Below are positions 52,402 through 63,154 of a stretch of 64,000 bases of DNA, piece after piece. The notes under the pieces are model-generated. The model worked only from the letters and a program-made list of their open reading frames with translations. It did no database searches and was not told the origin of the DNA. A program made the translations under genes and the position numbers. This DNA comes from Woeseiaceae bacterium (GTDB taxonomy: Bacteria > Pseudomonadota > Gammaproteobacteria > Steroidobacterales > Woeseiaceae). The stretch is from the NCBI GenBank assembly GCA_028280615.1, contig JANQLK010000052.1, positions 124,001-188,000 on the forward strand. Direction: 5' to 3'. Each line of letters opens with the position of its first letter. Positions within the stretch are counted from its first letter, which is position 1.

Positions 52402-53928
52402 ATGCTCAGATCGGTGAACCGGTGCCTGCCCGTCGTCGCGCTGCTCGTTGCCGGCGGCTGCGGCGACTCGTCCAGACACGAGGAGATTTCGGCGGTACCG
52501 GACGATCCGCCGAACGTCCTGTTCATTGCGGTCGACGATCTGAACGACTGGATCGAACCGCTCGGCGGCCATCCGCAGGCTTACACGCCTAACCTGAGCG
52601 AGTTCGCCGCCGACGGTGTGACGTTCACGCGCGCGTACACGGCATCGCCGGCCTGCAACCCGTCTCGCATGGCACTCCTGTCGGGCCGGCACACCTACAC
52701 GACAGGGATGTATTCGAACTATCAGCGCTGGCAGGAGGTCATGCCGGATGTCGTTACGTTGCCCGCCTACTTCGCGGCCAACGGCTACTGGACCGGCGGC
52801 GCCGGCAAGATATTCCACAACAGCCAGCCGGATCCCGACTCGTGGGACGAGTACTGGCCGTCGAAAACCAGGCACATGCCCGACTACTACTACCCGTCGC
52901 CCGGGGAGACGGTCGGTATGCCAAAGTTCGACGGCATGTACGGCGACTTCGACTGGTCTCCCATCGACATCCCCGACGAGGAGACGGCCGACTACCGGTC
53001 CGTCTCCTGGGCGATCGACCAGCTGGACAAGCCCCGCGACGAACCGTTTTTCCTGGCGGTCGGCATTTATCGCCCGCACGTGCCGTGGTACGTGCCGCGG
53101 GCGTACTTCGACCGCTTTCCGCTCGACGATGTCCGGTTGCCGGCCATCGCCGAGGACGACAGCGGTGACCTGCCCGGCCGCGCGCTGAACATCGCGGCGC
53201 GCGGTGGCGACTACCACCGCCACGTCATCGAAGCCGGCGTCTGGCAGGAAGCCGTGCAGGGCTACCTGGCGTCGGTGGCCTATGCCGACGCGATGGTCGG
53301 CAGGCTGCTCGACGGGCTGGCCGAGAGCGAGCACGCGGACAATACGATCGTCATCCTCTGGTCCGACCACGGCTGGCAGCTCGGCGAGAAACAGCACTGG
53401 CGCAAGTTCGCGCTGTGGGAGAACGTCGCCCGCGTCGTCATGATGATGCGTGTCCCCGGGGGCATGTCGCCGGCCTTGCCCGCCGGTACCGCGCCGGGCG
53501 ACCGTGTCGATCGGATCGTGTCGCTGATTGACATCTTTCCGACACTCGTTGAGCTCGCCGGCCTGCCGCCCAGGGAGGACGTCGACGGACGCAGCCTCGT
53601 GCCCCTGCTGAATGATCCGGACATGGCATGGGACCATCCCGCGATAACGACCTACGACTTCGACGAGTTTTCGATTCGCACCGAGGACTATCGCTACATC
53701 CGATACATTGACGGCGGCGAGGAACTGTACGACCATCGCACGGATCCCGAGGAGTGGTCCAACCTGTCCGACGATCCGGCCTATGCCCGGACGAAGTCTC
53801 GAATGCGGGCGCTGATCCCCGATGCCGTGCCGATGGGACCGACGGTCGATCTCATGCCACACCACGTGCCGCCGTTCGAGTCGGCAGAGCACTATCGCGA
53901 GTACGTCCGGGATCGCTCGGGCGACTGA
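52402..53928 (+). CDS. Type I sulfatase lipoprotein (iduronate-2-sulfatase-like)
   Basis: A 508-residue sulfatase with a lipobox GGC at Cys20. The formylglycine site is Cys85 in CNPSRMALLSGRH, fitting the CxPSR rule, and D45/D46 in VDDLNDW bind calcium. The order of motifs resembles iduronate-2-sulfatase and related alkaline-phosphatase-superfamily members. It needs a formylglycine-generating or anaerobic maturase, not seen here. It follows the S10 carboxypeptidase by 10 nt. The substrate may be a sulfated glycan attached to peptide-rich matter, but this is inference. Confidence 0.87.
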   Translation: MLRSVNRCLPVVALLVAGGCGDSSRHEEISAVPDDPPNVLFIAVDDLNDWIEPLGGHPQAYTPNLSEFAADGVTFTRAYTASPACNPSRMALLSGRHTYTTGMYSNYQRWQEVMPDVVTLPAYFAANGYWTGGAGKIFHNSQPDPDSWDEYWPSKTRHMPDYYYPSPGETVGMPKFDGMYGDFDWSPIDIPDEETADYRSVSWAIDQLDKPRDEPFFLAVGIYRPHVPWYVPRAYFDRFPLDDVRLPAIAEDDSGDLPGRALNIAARGGDYHRHVIEAGVWQEAVQGYLASVAYADAMVGRLLDGLAESEHADNTIVILWSDHGWQLGEKQHWRKFALWENVARVVMMMRVPGGMSPALPAGTAPGDRVDRIVSLIDIFPTLVELAGLPPREDVDGRSLVPLLNDPDMAWDHPAITTYDFDEFSIRTEDYRYIRYIDGGEELYDHRTDPEEWSNLSDDPAYARTKSRMRALIPDAVPMGPTVDLMPHHVPPFESAEHYREYVRDRSGD

Positions 53929-53947
53929 CCGCCAGGCGCCGATCGTC

Positions 53948-54949
<1,002 letters not shown>

Positions 54950-54973
54950 GCCGGTCTCTCCGGGCGGCCGCGA

Positions 54974-55747
54974 TCAGCGCGCAGTATAGCCGGCGTCGAC
55001 CGGCACGATGGCGCCGGTCATGTAGCTCGCCGCGTCGGAGGCCAGGAATGCGACGACGCGGGCGATTTCCTCGGGCTCGGCGAGCCGCTTCATCGGTATC
55101 GTCTCGTCCGCGAGCTTCTGAAGATCTTCGGGCGAGGGCGGTGCGTCGCGGCCGAACGACAGCATCGGCGTATTGACCTCGCCGGGCGCGACGGCGTTCA
55201 CGCGGATGCCGTCCCCGACGTGGTCGAGCGCCATCGAGCGCGTGAGCTGGTGGACTGCGCCTTTCGTAGCGCAGTAGGCGAGCACGCCGGCCGCACCGAC
55301 GTCGCCCCAGATCGAGCCGAAGTTGACGATGGCGCCGCTTCCCTGTGTCCGCATGACTTCGACTGCGGCGCGGCACAGGTAGAACACGCCCGCGACGTTC
55401 ACGTCGAAGATGCGCTGCCAGTCCTCGTCGCTCGTGCCCGGCCCGTCCGCACGCACGATGATGCCGGCGGCGTTGACGAGTACGTCGAGCCGGCCGTGTC
55501 GCTCCACGGCCGTGTCGACGGCCTGCTGGCAGAACGCGGCGTCGCTGACGTCACCGACGACCGCCGGTCCGGCATCGATATCGGCAGCCACCTTGGCGGC
55601 GAGGTCCGCATTCCGGTCAACGACGACGACGTTAGCGCCGCCCGCTGAGAGTTCCCGGGCCGTCGCGGCGCCCATGCCGGACGCCGCGCCCGTCACGACC
55701 GCGACCTTGCCCGTGAAATCGAGCGGCGGCAGCTTGCCGGCAATCAT
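54974..55747 (-). CDS. Short-chain dehydrogenase/reductase (SDR)
   Basis: A 257-residue classical SDR. The cofactor motif TGAASGMGAA is at the N-terminus with DRN after strand 2, suggesting NAD(H). NAAGI, Ser in FGSIWG and the catalytic pair YxxxK (YCATK) are present, and the C-terminus has the usual YMTGAIVPVDAGY. It follows the LamG gene by about 60 nt and precedes the aldo/keto reductase. Substrate unknown. Confidence 0.92.
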   Translation of the reverse strand: MIAGKLPPLDFTGKVAVVTGAASGMGAATARELSAGGANVVVVDRNADLAAKVAADIDAGPAVVGDVSDAAFCQQAVDTAVERHGRLDVLVNAAGIIVRADGPGTSDEDWQRIFDVNVAGVFYLCRAAVEVMRTQGSGAIVNFGSIWGDVGAAGVLAYCATKGAVHQLTRSMALDHVGDGIRVNAVAPGEVNTPMLSFGRDAPPSPEDLQKLADETIPMKRLAEPEEIARVVAFLASDAASYMTGAIVPVDAGYTAR

Positions 55748-55808
55748 GGCGGCGCGACCTCAGGCACCGGCCTTGACGCGCTCGAGGCAGGCTACGGCGG
55801 ATCGGAGG

Positions 55809-57878
55809 TTAAGGCGCATCGATCACTCCTGACAGGCGGATTCGGGTCCGGCTCGCGGCTGCATGCTCGAGCCATACGACAAGGTGTGTGCCATCGAGCG
55901 TATGCACGTAACCGTAGCGGAATTGCTCGCCGCGTGGCACCTTCACGCCGTCGATCTCGGCCGACACGGCGGCGTCGCCCCAGTTCTCGATGAGCATGGG
56001 GACGTTCTGAAGCGGCGAGGCGTCGCTTGCATCGAAGCGTACGTCCAGTTCACTGCCGTCGCCGCGGCGCGCGAACCGGAACGCGCGCTCGGCGCGGTCG
56101 AAGCCCAGGCTCTCGAATGCGGTGCCCGTCACCGAAGCGGCCGGTGCTCTCGACCAGGCGCGGGCGACGGCGACGAGATCCTCAAACGATCGCTCGGTCA
56201 TGCCGTACAGCGAGCGAATCTCGCTCACGCCTTCGCGGTTCGTGATCGGCGGTTCGGAGATCGGAAAGCCTAAGAAACTCGTCGCGCGATCGGGCGCCTG
56301 CGCCGTGCGGCCGTCGGACCAGAGCTTGCCGACGGGCCAGTGGCTGCTCGAGCCGGGCCGCTCGAGCGAGCGCTCGTCGAGGTCCCAGAGGTAGGTCATG
56401 CGGTTGCCGGGCTCGAACACGATGAACGGCTTCTGTTCGGACTTCACGTGATGCATCTGGATGACGAGGTCGTCCGGAAATCCGGTACGGTTTCGCGAGG
56501 CTTCGGCCGTGTAGGCCAGCGTGTCGGTTTCGCCGTCGAGGTTGCCGACCGTAGCGTACACGGCCTCGATGAGGTCGCCCTGCACCTGGCCAGGATGCAG
56601 CAGCGGGATCGACTCCTGGAACTGCACGGGCTCGCCCAGCGTTCCGGTTTTCCAGGTAACTCGGCGGATGCCCATGGCATCCGGGTAGAACGTGTAGTAC
56701 TCGTCGACCCAGGCGCCCATCCCGGAGCGCTCGTCCACGTTCATGCGCCGATCGTGCACATCGACAGGGGCATACCGCCAGTGCACGACGACCCGCGCGT
56801 CGTGGTTCTCGATGACGCGCACCTGCGAGTAACGGTTGTACTTGTCGTTCATGTGCTCCCAGGTGTAGTCGTCGTCGTAGCCCTCGACGCTCTGGTCGGC
56901 CATCCACAGGCCGTTGCCCGTGACCCAGGCGGGCGAATACTGCGTGCCGCGCCAGAACACGACGCGCGCAGGCGTCGTGTCGAAGCGCACGACGATATCG
57001 GCGTGGTCGCCGACGCGCGACAGCGCATCCCACTCCGGGTGGTACTCGAGCGTCGTCTGGTAGGCGCCGAAACGACCCGGGCCCTCGGGCCCCGACGGCA
57101 TGACGCGGGGCTCGATGGGCGGCTCGCCGGGCGCGTGAGCCCGGGCAAGCGCACGAATCTCACGGTCCGCGATCGGCGAGTCGAAGATGCTGACCTCGTC
57201 GAGCACGCCGTCGAGCGACATGTAGCCCGGGCGGCTGCCCTCGTAGCGGTGATAGCCCGCCGGTCGAACCGGCACGCGGGTCGCGCCGATCACGAGGTCC
57301 AGCTCGCCGGCCTGCAGCAGGCGGTCGTTCGGGTTGCGGCCGCCCTGGTTGTTGACCTCAGGCATCGCGGCAACGGCTACGCGCCTGCCGTCGACGAACA
57401 CCGCGAGTCCCGATGCCGGGTCGAAACGCGCCGCGACGTGAGTCCAGCGCCGGTGCTCCAGCAGGTAGTCATTGCTCGCCGCAACGAGTTCGCGGCCGTT
57501 CGTCACGGCCTTGAGCGTCAGAGCGCCGCGCGGCGTGACATCGAAGCTGAAGCCACGAAGCTCGTCGCGGCCCTGATTGACGATCGGCACCTGGCCCCAG
57601 GGATACGCGGCGACGGCAAGCCAGCCCGCGATCGTGAAGCCGTCGGCGAGGGCGGGAACGGCCTCGCGCTCGCGCCTGAGCACGGTCGTGTAGCCGTCGA
57701 AAAACACGCCTTTGCCTCGAACGCCTTCCACGAAGCGATGATTGCCCGTGAGTTCCTCCTCCGGCTCGTCAAAGCTCCAGTGCACGGCGGGTTCGGCCGC
57801 TGTCGCATTCGTCCACGTCGCCCCGAGCAACGGCAGCAGGACCGCCGCTCTGACGAGGCAGACGCCTCGGGACCGCAT
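55809..57878 (-). CDS. Large exported LamG/concanavalin-like domain protein
   Basis: A 689-residue protein with a signal peptide ending ATAAE. Residues about 30-260 form a LamG-like jelly roll (VHWSFDEPE, FTIAGWL, WTHVAARFD, VFVDGRRV, GVLDEVSIFDSPI). The following 400 residues are beta-rich and contain many Trp/Tyr motifs (RVVFWRGTQYSPAWV) of unknown class, perhaps a glycan- or sulfated-polymer-related enzyme or binding domain. I chose the ATG at 57878, which begins just after the stop of the upstream amidohydrolase; the frame is open upstream inside that gene. Substrate unknown. Confidence 0.72.
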   Translation of the reverse strand: MRSRGVCLVRAAVLLPLLGATWTNATAAEPAVHWSFDEPEEELTGNHRFVEGVRGKGVFFDGYTTVLRREREAVPALADGFTIAGWLAVAAYPWGQVPIVNQGRDELRGFSFDVTPRGALTLKAVTNGRELVAASNDYLLEHRRWTHVAARFDPASGLAVFVDGRRVAVAAMPEVNNQGGRNPNDRLLQAGELDLVIGATRVPVRPAGYHRYEGSRPGYMSLDGVLDEVSIFDSPIADREIRALARAHAPGEPPIEPRVMPSGPEGPGRFGAYQTTLEYHPEWDALSRVGDHADIVVRFDTTPARVVFWRGTQYSPAWVTGNGLWMADQSVEGYDDDYTWEHMNDKYNRYSQVRVIENHDARVVVHWRYAPVDVHDRRMNVDERSGMGAWVDEYYTFYPDAMGIRRVTWKTGTLGEPVQFQESIPLLHPGQVQGDLIEAVYATVGNLDGETDTLAYTAEASRNRTGFPDDLVIQMHHVKSEQKPFIVFEPGNRMTYLWDLDERSLERPGSSSHWPVGKLWSDGRTAQAPDRATSFLGFPISEPPITNREGVSEIRSLYGMTERSFEDLVAVARAWSRAPAASVTGTAFESLGFDRAERAFRFARRGDGSELDVRFDASDASPLQNVPMLIENWGDAAVSAEIDGVKVPRGEQFRYGYVHTLDGTHLVVWLEHAAASRTRIRLSGVIDAP

Positions 57879-57879
57879 C

Positions 57880-59538
<1,659 letters not shown>

Positions 59539-59598
59539 GTGGCACCTCCAGTGCTGTTTGTCACGTCCCCCGCCGAGGCGGATGCACGGTTCAAGGGC

Positions 59599-61245
59599 TT
59601 AGCGTTCGTCGAACGTCCACTCCGCGAGCAGACGCGTATTCGGGTCGAGCAGGATACGGACCGGTTCGGTCGGCACGTCGACTTCGAGGCTCGCACCCTC
59701 CGCCGTGAGCGGCATCGACACGATATCGGGCACGGGGCTGTCGGCGAAGTACACGGCGGCCTCAAGCGTCAGCTCGGGCGTACCGTCCACGTGACCGCGG
59801 CGCTCGAGGTCGATGCGAACCTTGCCGTTCGAATAACGCCAGCCGCCGTCGAGCGTTACGACGCTGCCGGTCCTGAGCCAGTAGTCGAAATAGTCGCCCA
59901 GCTCGCAGCCGCAGGCCGTTTCCATCACGCGCTGGAAGTCTTCGGTCGTCGCGGTCGAGTTGCGGTACTTCCGATAGTAGTCCTGGATGCCCCGCCACCA
60001 GACATCGTCGCCGACCAGCATCCTCAACATGTGCAGTATCCAGGCGCCCTTCTGGTAGATCTGGCGCGTCGTGACATTAGCCATGTCCTGAAGATCGGCG
60101 TGCCGGACCCGGTAATCCGGGTTCTCGGCCGAGAATTCGAAAGCCTGCTTGCGAGCGTCTTCCATGTACCGCGCGAAGTCGGCCTGGCCGTTGGCATGTT
60201 CGAAATACAGGTAGGTGAAGTAGGTCGTGAAACCCTCGCTGAGCCAGACGTCATCCCACGTGGCCTCGGTCACCGAATTGCCGAACCAGTGGTGGGCGAC
60301 CTCGTGCACGATCACGGTCTGCCAGCGTCGCGTGCGCTGCCCCGTGACCGACTTGTCTCCGTACAGTATCGCCGACGCCGCTTCCATGCCGCCGCCGACG
60401 CTGTTCGACTGGACGTTGGCGAGCTTCTCGTATTCGAAAGGGCCGACGTAGGACGAGTAAAACGCAAGCGCCTCCTTGGTGGGCACGGCGAAGTCGTAGA
60501 AGCCAGCCTCCCGGTCCTGGCGGTAGACCCAGGTCTCGATCGGTTTGTGGTCGAACTCGCCGACGCGCTGCACGGCGAACTCGGCGGCGCCGACAACGTA
60601 CAGCCACGGAGAAACGGGCACCGACTGCTTCCAGTGGGTCAGCGTGCGGCCCGAATCGAGGTTGCTGCGTTCCACCTGCAGGCCGTTGGAGATGACCTGA
60701 AGTCGGCTCGGCGCCGTGACCAGGAACTCCGACGTCGCCTTGTCGGCAATGTGGTCAACCGTCGCCAACCAGTGCCGCGCCTTGTTCGGCCAGTTGTCAC
60801 TGAAATAGGTTCGGTCACCGTGCTTGTTCGGCCCGATGACGAGCCCGGCGTCGGGGACACCGCTGTAGCGGAGCGTGACCGACAGCCGGCCATCGGCCGC
60901 GTCAGCGGCAGGCACGTCGATGCGCAGCACATCGTCATCGTGGTAGTACAGGAGCGCCTCGCCGTCCCGCGTCACGGAGGCGACCTCCATGCCGCGGCCA
61001 TCGCGTTCGCTGCTCCGTTTGACGAGATCGAGAGCCAGTTCGTTTACGTTCGCGTCCAGGATTCTCACGTCGACCCTCGCCTGCATATCGATGGCGTCGC
61101 GGTCGTCGGACAGGACGAGTTCGAAGCGGTAGTGCTCGACGTCGATGCGATCGTTGACGGGGTAAGGGTCGGCGGAAACGCTGCGGACGAGCAGCAGCAG
61201 TGTCAGAGCACTTAATTGTTGCCGGGTCGTGCCGCTTGCTGTCAT
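59599..61245 (-). CDS. Exported short M1-family zinc aminopeptidase
   Basis: A 548-residue M1 peptidase with a signal peptide ending SVSAD. Zinc ligands are H314, H318 in HEVAHHWFGN and E337 in LSEGFTTY; E315 is the general base. The substrate-end motif, usually GAMEN, reads GGGMEAA. The chain lacks the long C-terminal helical domain of PepN-like enzymes, so it should be a compact form. AT-only site 6 lies 26 bp upstream of the ATG. It is the first gene of a five-gene operon. Confidence 0.9.
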   Translation of the reverse strand: MTASGTTRQQLSALTLLLLVRSVSADPYPVNDRIDVEHYRFELVLSDDRDAIDMQARVDVRILDANVNELALDLVKRSSERDGRGMEVASVTRDGEALLYYHDDDVLRIDVPAADAADGRLSVTLRYSGVPDAGLVIGPNKHGDRTYFSDNWPNKARHWLATVDHIADKATSEFLVTAPSRLQVISNGLQVERSNLDSGRTLTHWKQSVPVSPWLYVVGAAEFAVQRVGEFDHKPIETWVYRQDREAGFYDFAVPTKEALAFYSSYVGPFEYEKLANVQSNSVGGGMEAASAILYGDKSVTGQRTRRWQTVIVHEVAHHWFGNSVTEATWDDVWLSEGFTTYFTYLYFEHANGQADFARYMEDARKQAFEFSAENPDYRVRHADLQDMANVTTRQIYQKGAWILHMLRMLVGDDVWWRGIQDYYRKYRNSTATTEDFQRVMETACGCELGDYFDYWLRTGSVVTLDGGWRYSNGKVRIDLERRGHVDGTPELTLEAAVYFADSPVPDIVSMPLTAEGASLEVDVPTEPVRILLDPNTRLLAEWTFDER

Positions 61246-61270
61246 CGCGATCGGCTGTGCTGCGGAAAGA

Positions 61271-61285
61271 ATAATATATTATATA
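61271..61285. promoter_or_regulatory. AT-only shared site 6
   Basis: Reads ATAATATATTATATA; contains the core ATATATTATATA at 61274-61285 and the perfect palindrome ATAATATATTAT at 61271-61282. It is 26 bp upstream of the M1 aminopeptidase start, close enough to overlap its promoter or leader, and 115 bp upstream of the HdeD-like gene. Confidence 0.65.
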
Positions 61286-61399
61286 CGATGTGACCCGTCC
61301 GGGCACTGCACTCGCGCGTTCTCCAACCCGTTTTTTCGGCTACGCGCCCGGCGCGGCGCGCGATACACTGGGCGACGCGACCGATGGCAGGGACATCCG

Positions 61400-61963
61400 A
61401 TGCAGCGCGATAACAAGGAGCTCGAATCGCTGTTTCAGAAGCGGCTCAAGTCAAACGCCGGCACGACGATGTGGATCGGTGCGCTGATTGTCGTGGTCGG
61501 GCTCGTGTCGCTTTCGTCGCCGGTCCTGGTCGGCGTGTCGATCGGCATACTCGTCGGCGTGGTGCTGCTGATCAGCGGCGCGGGCCAGCTGTACTTCGCG
61601 TACCGGTCCGGGGCCGGCATCTGGGCCTGGATCGTCGGCCTGCTGACGCTCGTCGCGGGCGGTTACATGGCGGCCAACGCCGCCGTCGCCGCTGCGACAC
61701 TGACCATCGCGCTGACCATTTACCTGCTCGTGGCAGGCTCCGCCGATGTCTTGTTCGCCCTGCAGCTTCGGCCTTTCGGCGCCTGGAAGTTCGTGCTGGC
61801 AACCGGCGTGCTGTCCGTCGCGCTCGGACTCCTGGTCTGGTTCCAGTACCCGCTGTCAGGACCGTTCGCGATCGGCGTCATCCTCGGCATCAAGCTGCTC
61901 GCCAGCGGTTTCCTGCTGATCTACCTGGGCACCGCGGCGCGTCGGCTCGCCCGCTCCGCCTGA
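61400..61963 (+). CDS. HdeD/DUF308-like membrane protein
   Basis: A 187-residue protein with six probable transmembrane helices after a short charged N-terminus (MQRDNKELESLFQKRLK). Repeated Gly/Ala/Val/Leu-rich helices with paired small residues resemble the HdeD/DUF308 group, whose members are linked to acid stress in enteric bacteria. The open frame reaches 61229 but the ATG at 61400 fits the CAGGGA ribosome site and the start of the conserved part. It is divergent from the M1 aminopeptidase. The function is not known. Confidence 0.8.
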   Translation: MQRDNKELESLFQKRLKSNAGTTMWIGALIVVVGLVSLSSPVLVGVSIGILVGVVLLISGAGQLYFAYRSGAGIWAWIVGLLTLVAGGYMAANAAVAAATLTIALTIYLLVAGSADVLFALQLRPFGAWKFVLATGVLSVALGLLVWFQYPLSGPFAIGVILGIKLLASGFLLIYLGTAARRLARSA

Positions 61964-61987
61964 AAACTCGCAACGTCGCCATGTGCG

Positions 61988-61993
61988 TATAAT
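61988..61993 (+). promoter_or_regulatory. Possible -10 box (TATAAT) before the DegT-type genes
   Basis: A perfect TATAAT lies 50 bp upstream of the aminotransferase ATG at 62044, inside an 80-bp intergenic gap. TGTG immediately upstream recalls an extended -10. No good -35 hexamer is found 16-18 bp ahead, so it is only a candidate. Confidence 0.35.
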
Positions 61994-62043
61994 CCGGCGT
62001 TGGGCAGCGGTCATCGTGAACCGGGAAAACGGCAAGCAAAGCT

Positions 62044-63153
62044 ATGAAATTCATCGATCTCGACGCGCAGTACCGGCAGTTGAAGCCACGAATCGACGAA
62101 CGCATCCACGCGGTGCTCGACCACGGTCAATACGTCCTCGGTCCGGAGGTGCGCGAGCTGGAGAGCAGACTCGCGGAGTACGTCGGCGTGAAACACGTCA
62201 TCGGCTGCGCAAACGGCACGGACGCGCTCACCCTGTCGCTCATGGCGCTCGGTATCGGTCCCGGGGATGGCGTGTTCGTGCCGAGCTTTACCTTTTTCGC
62301 CACGGCAGAATCCGTGCGCCTCGTGGGAGCAACGCCGATCTTCGTGGACATCGACGAGGCGACCTACAACATCGACTGCGACGCGCTGGAGGAAGCGATC
62401 CACTGCCACGACACGGCTGGCGAACTCAGGCTTCGCGGTGTCATCCCCGTCGATTTGTTCGGCCTGCCGGCTGACTACGGCAGGATCGATGAGATCGCCG
62501 CGCGGCACGAACTGTTCGTACTCGAAGACGGTGCGCAGGGATTCGGCGCGACGTTCGACGGCAAACGCGTGTGCGCATTCGGCGACATCGCGACGACGAG
62601 TTTCTTTCCGGCGAAGCCGCTCGGCTGCTACGGGGACGGCGGCGCGGTCTTCACCAATGACGACGCGCTGGCCGAAAAGCTGCGCTCGTTACACGTCCAC
62701 GGCCAGTCCGTGGACAAGTACGAGAACCAGTACATCGGTCTGAACAGCCGCCTGGATTCGATTCAGGCCGCGGTTCTCCTGGAGAAGCTGGCCGTGTTCG
62801 ACGACGAGCTGGAGAGGCGCAACAAGGCGGCAGCCGCCTACTCGGAGCGTCTGGCGGACGACTTCGTCGTGCCCGTCGTTCCCGACGGGTATACCTGCTG
62901 CTGGGCCCAATACACGATCCGGGCCAGGGACGGCGAGCGCGCCGACTTCCAGGAGCGCCTCAAGGAGGCCGGCATACCGTCTGCGGTCTACTACCGGATC
63001 CCGCTGCATCTGCAGAGCGTCTTTGCGGACTCGGGATACAAGCCCGGTTCGCTACCTGTGTCGGAGGAGCTCTCGCACAAGGTCTTCAGCCTGCCGATGC
63101 ACCCGTTTCTTAGCGAAGAAACGATTGACTCGATCACGGATGCACTGCGCTAA
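62044..63153 (+). CDS. DegT/DnrJ/EryC1-family sugar aminotransferase
   Basis: A 369-residue PLP-dependent aminotransferase. It has the VPSFTFFATAESV and DGAQGFGA motifs and Lys in FFPAKPLGCYGDGGA as the Schiff-base site. Such enzymes act on UDP- or dTDP-keto-sugars for surface polysaccharide; WbpE-like UDP-2-acetamido-hexuluronate aminotransferase is one option. It stands one base before a second DegT-type gene, suggesting the start of a glycan or antigen biosynthesis operon beyond the right edge and unrelated to the peptide island. Confidence 0.9.
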   Translation: MKFIDLDAQYRQLKPRIDERIHAVLDHGQYVLGPEVRELESRLAEYVGVKHVIGCANGTDALTLSLMALGIGPGDGVFVPSFTFFATAESVRLVGATPIFVDIDEATYNIDCDALEEAIHCHDTAGELRLRGVIPVDLFGLPADYGRIDEIAARHELFVLEDGAQGFGATFDGKRVCAFGDIATTSFFPAKPLGCYGDGGAVFTNDDALAEKLRSLHVHGQSVDKYENQYIGLNSRLDSIQAAVLLEKLAVFDDELERRNKAAAAYSERLADDFVVPVVPDGYTCCWAQYTIRARDGERADFQERLKEAGIPSAVYYRIPLHLQSVFADSGYKPGSLPVSEELSHKVFSLPMHPFLSEETIDSITDALR

Positions 63154-63154
63154 A

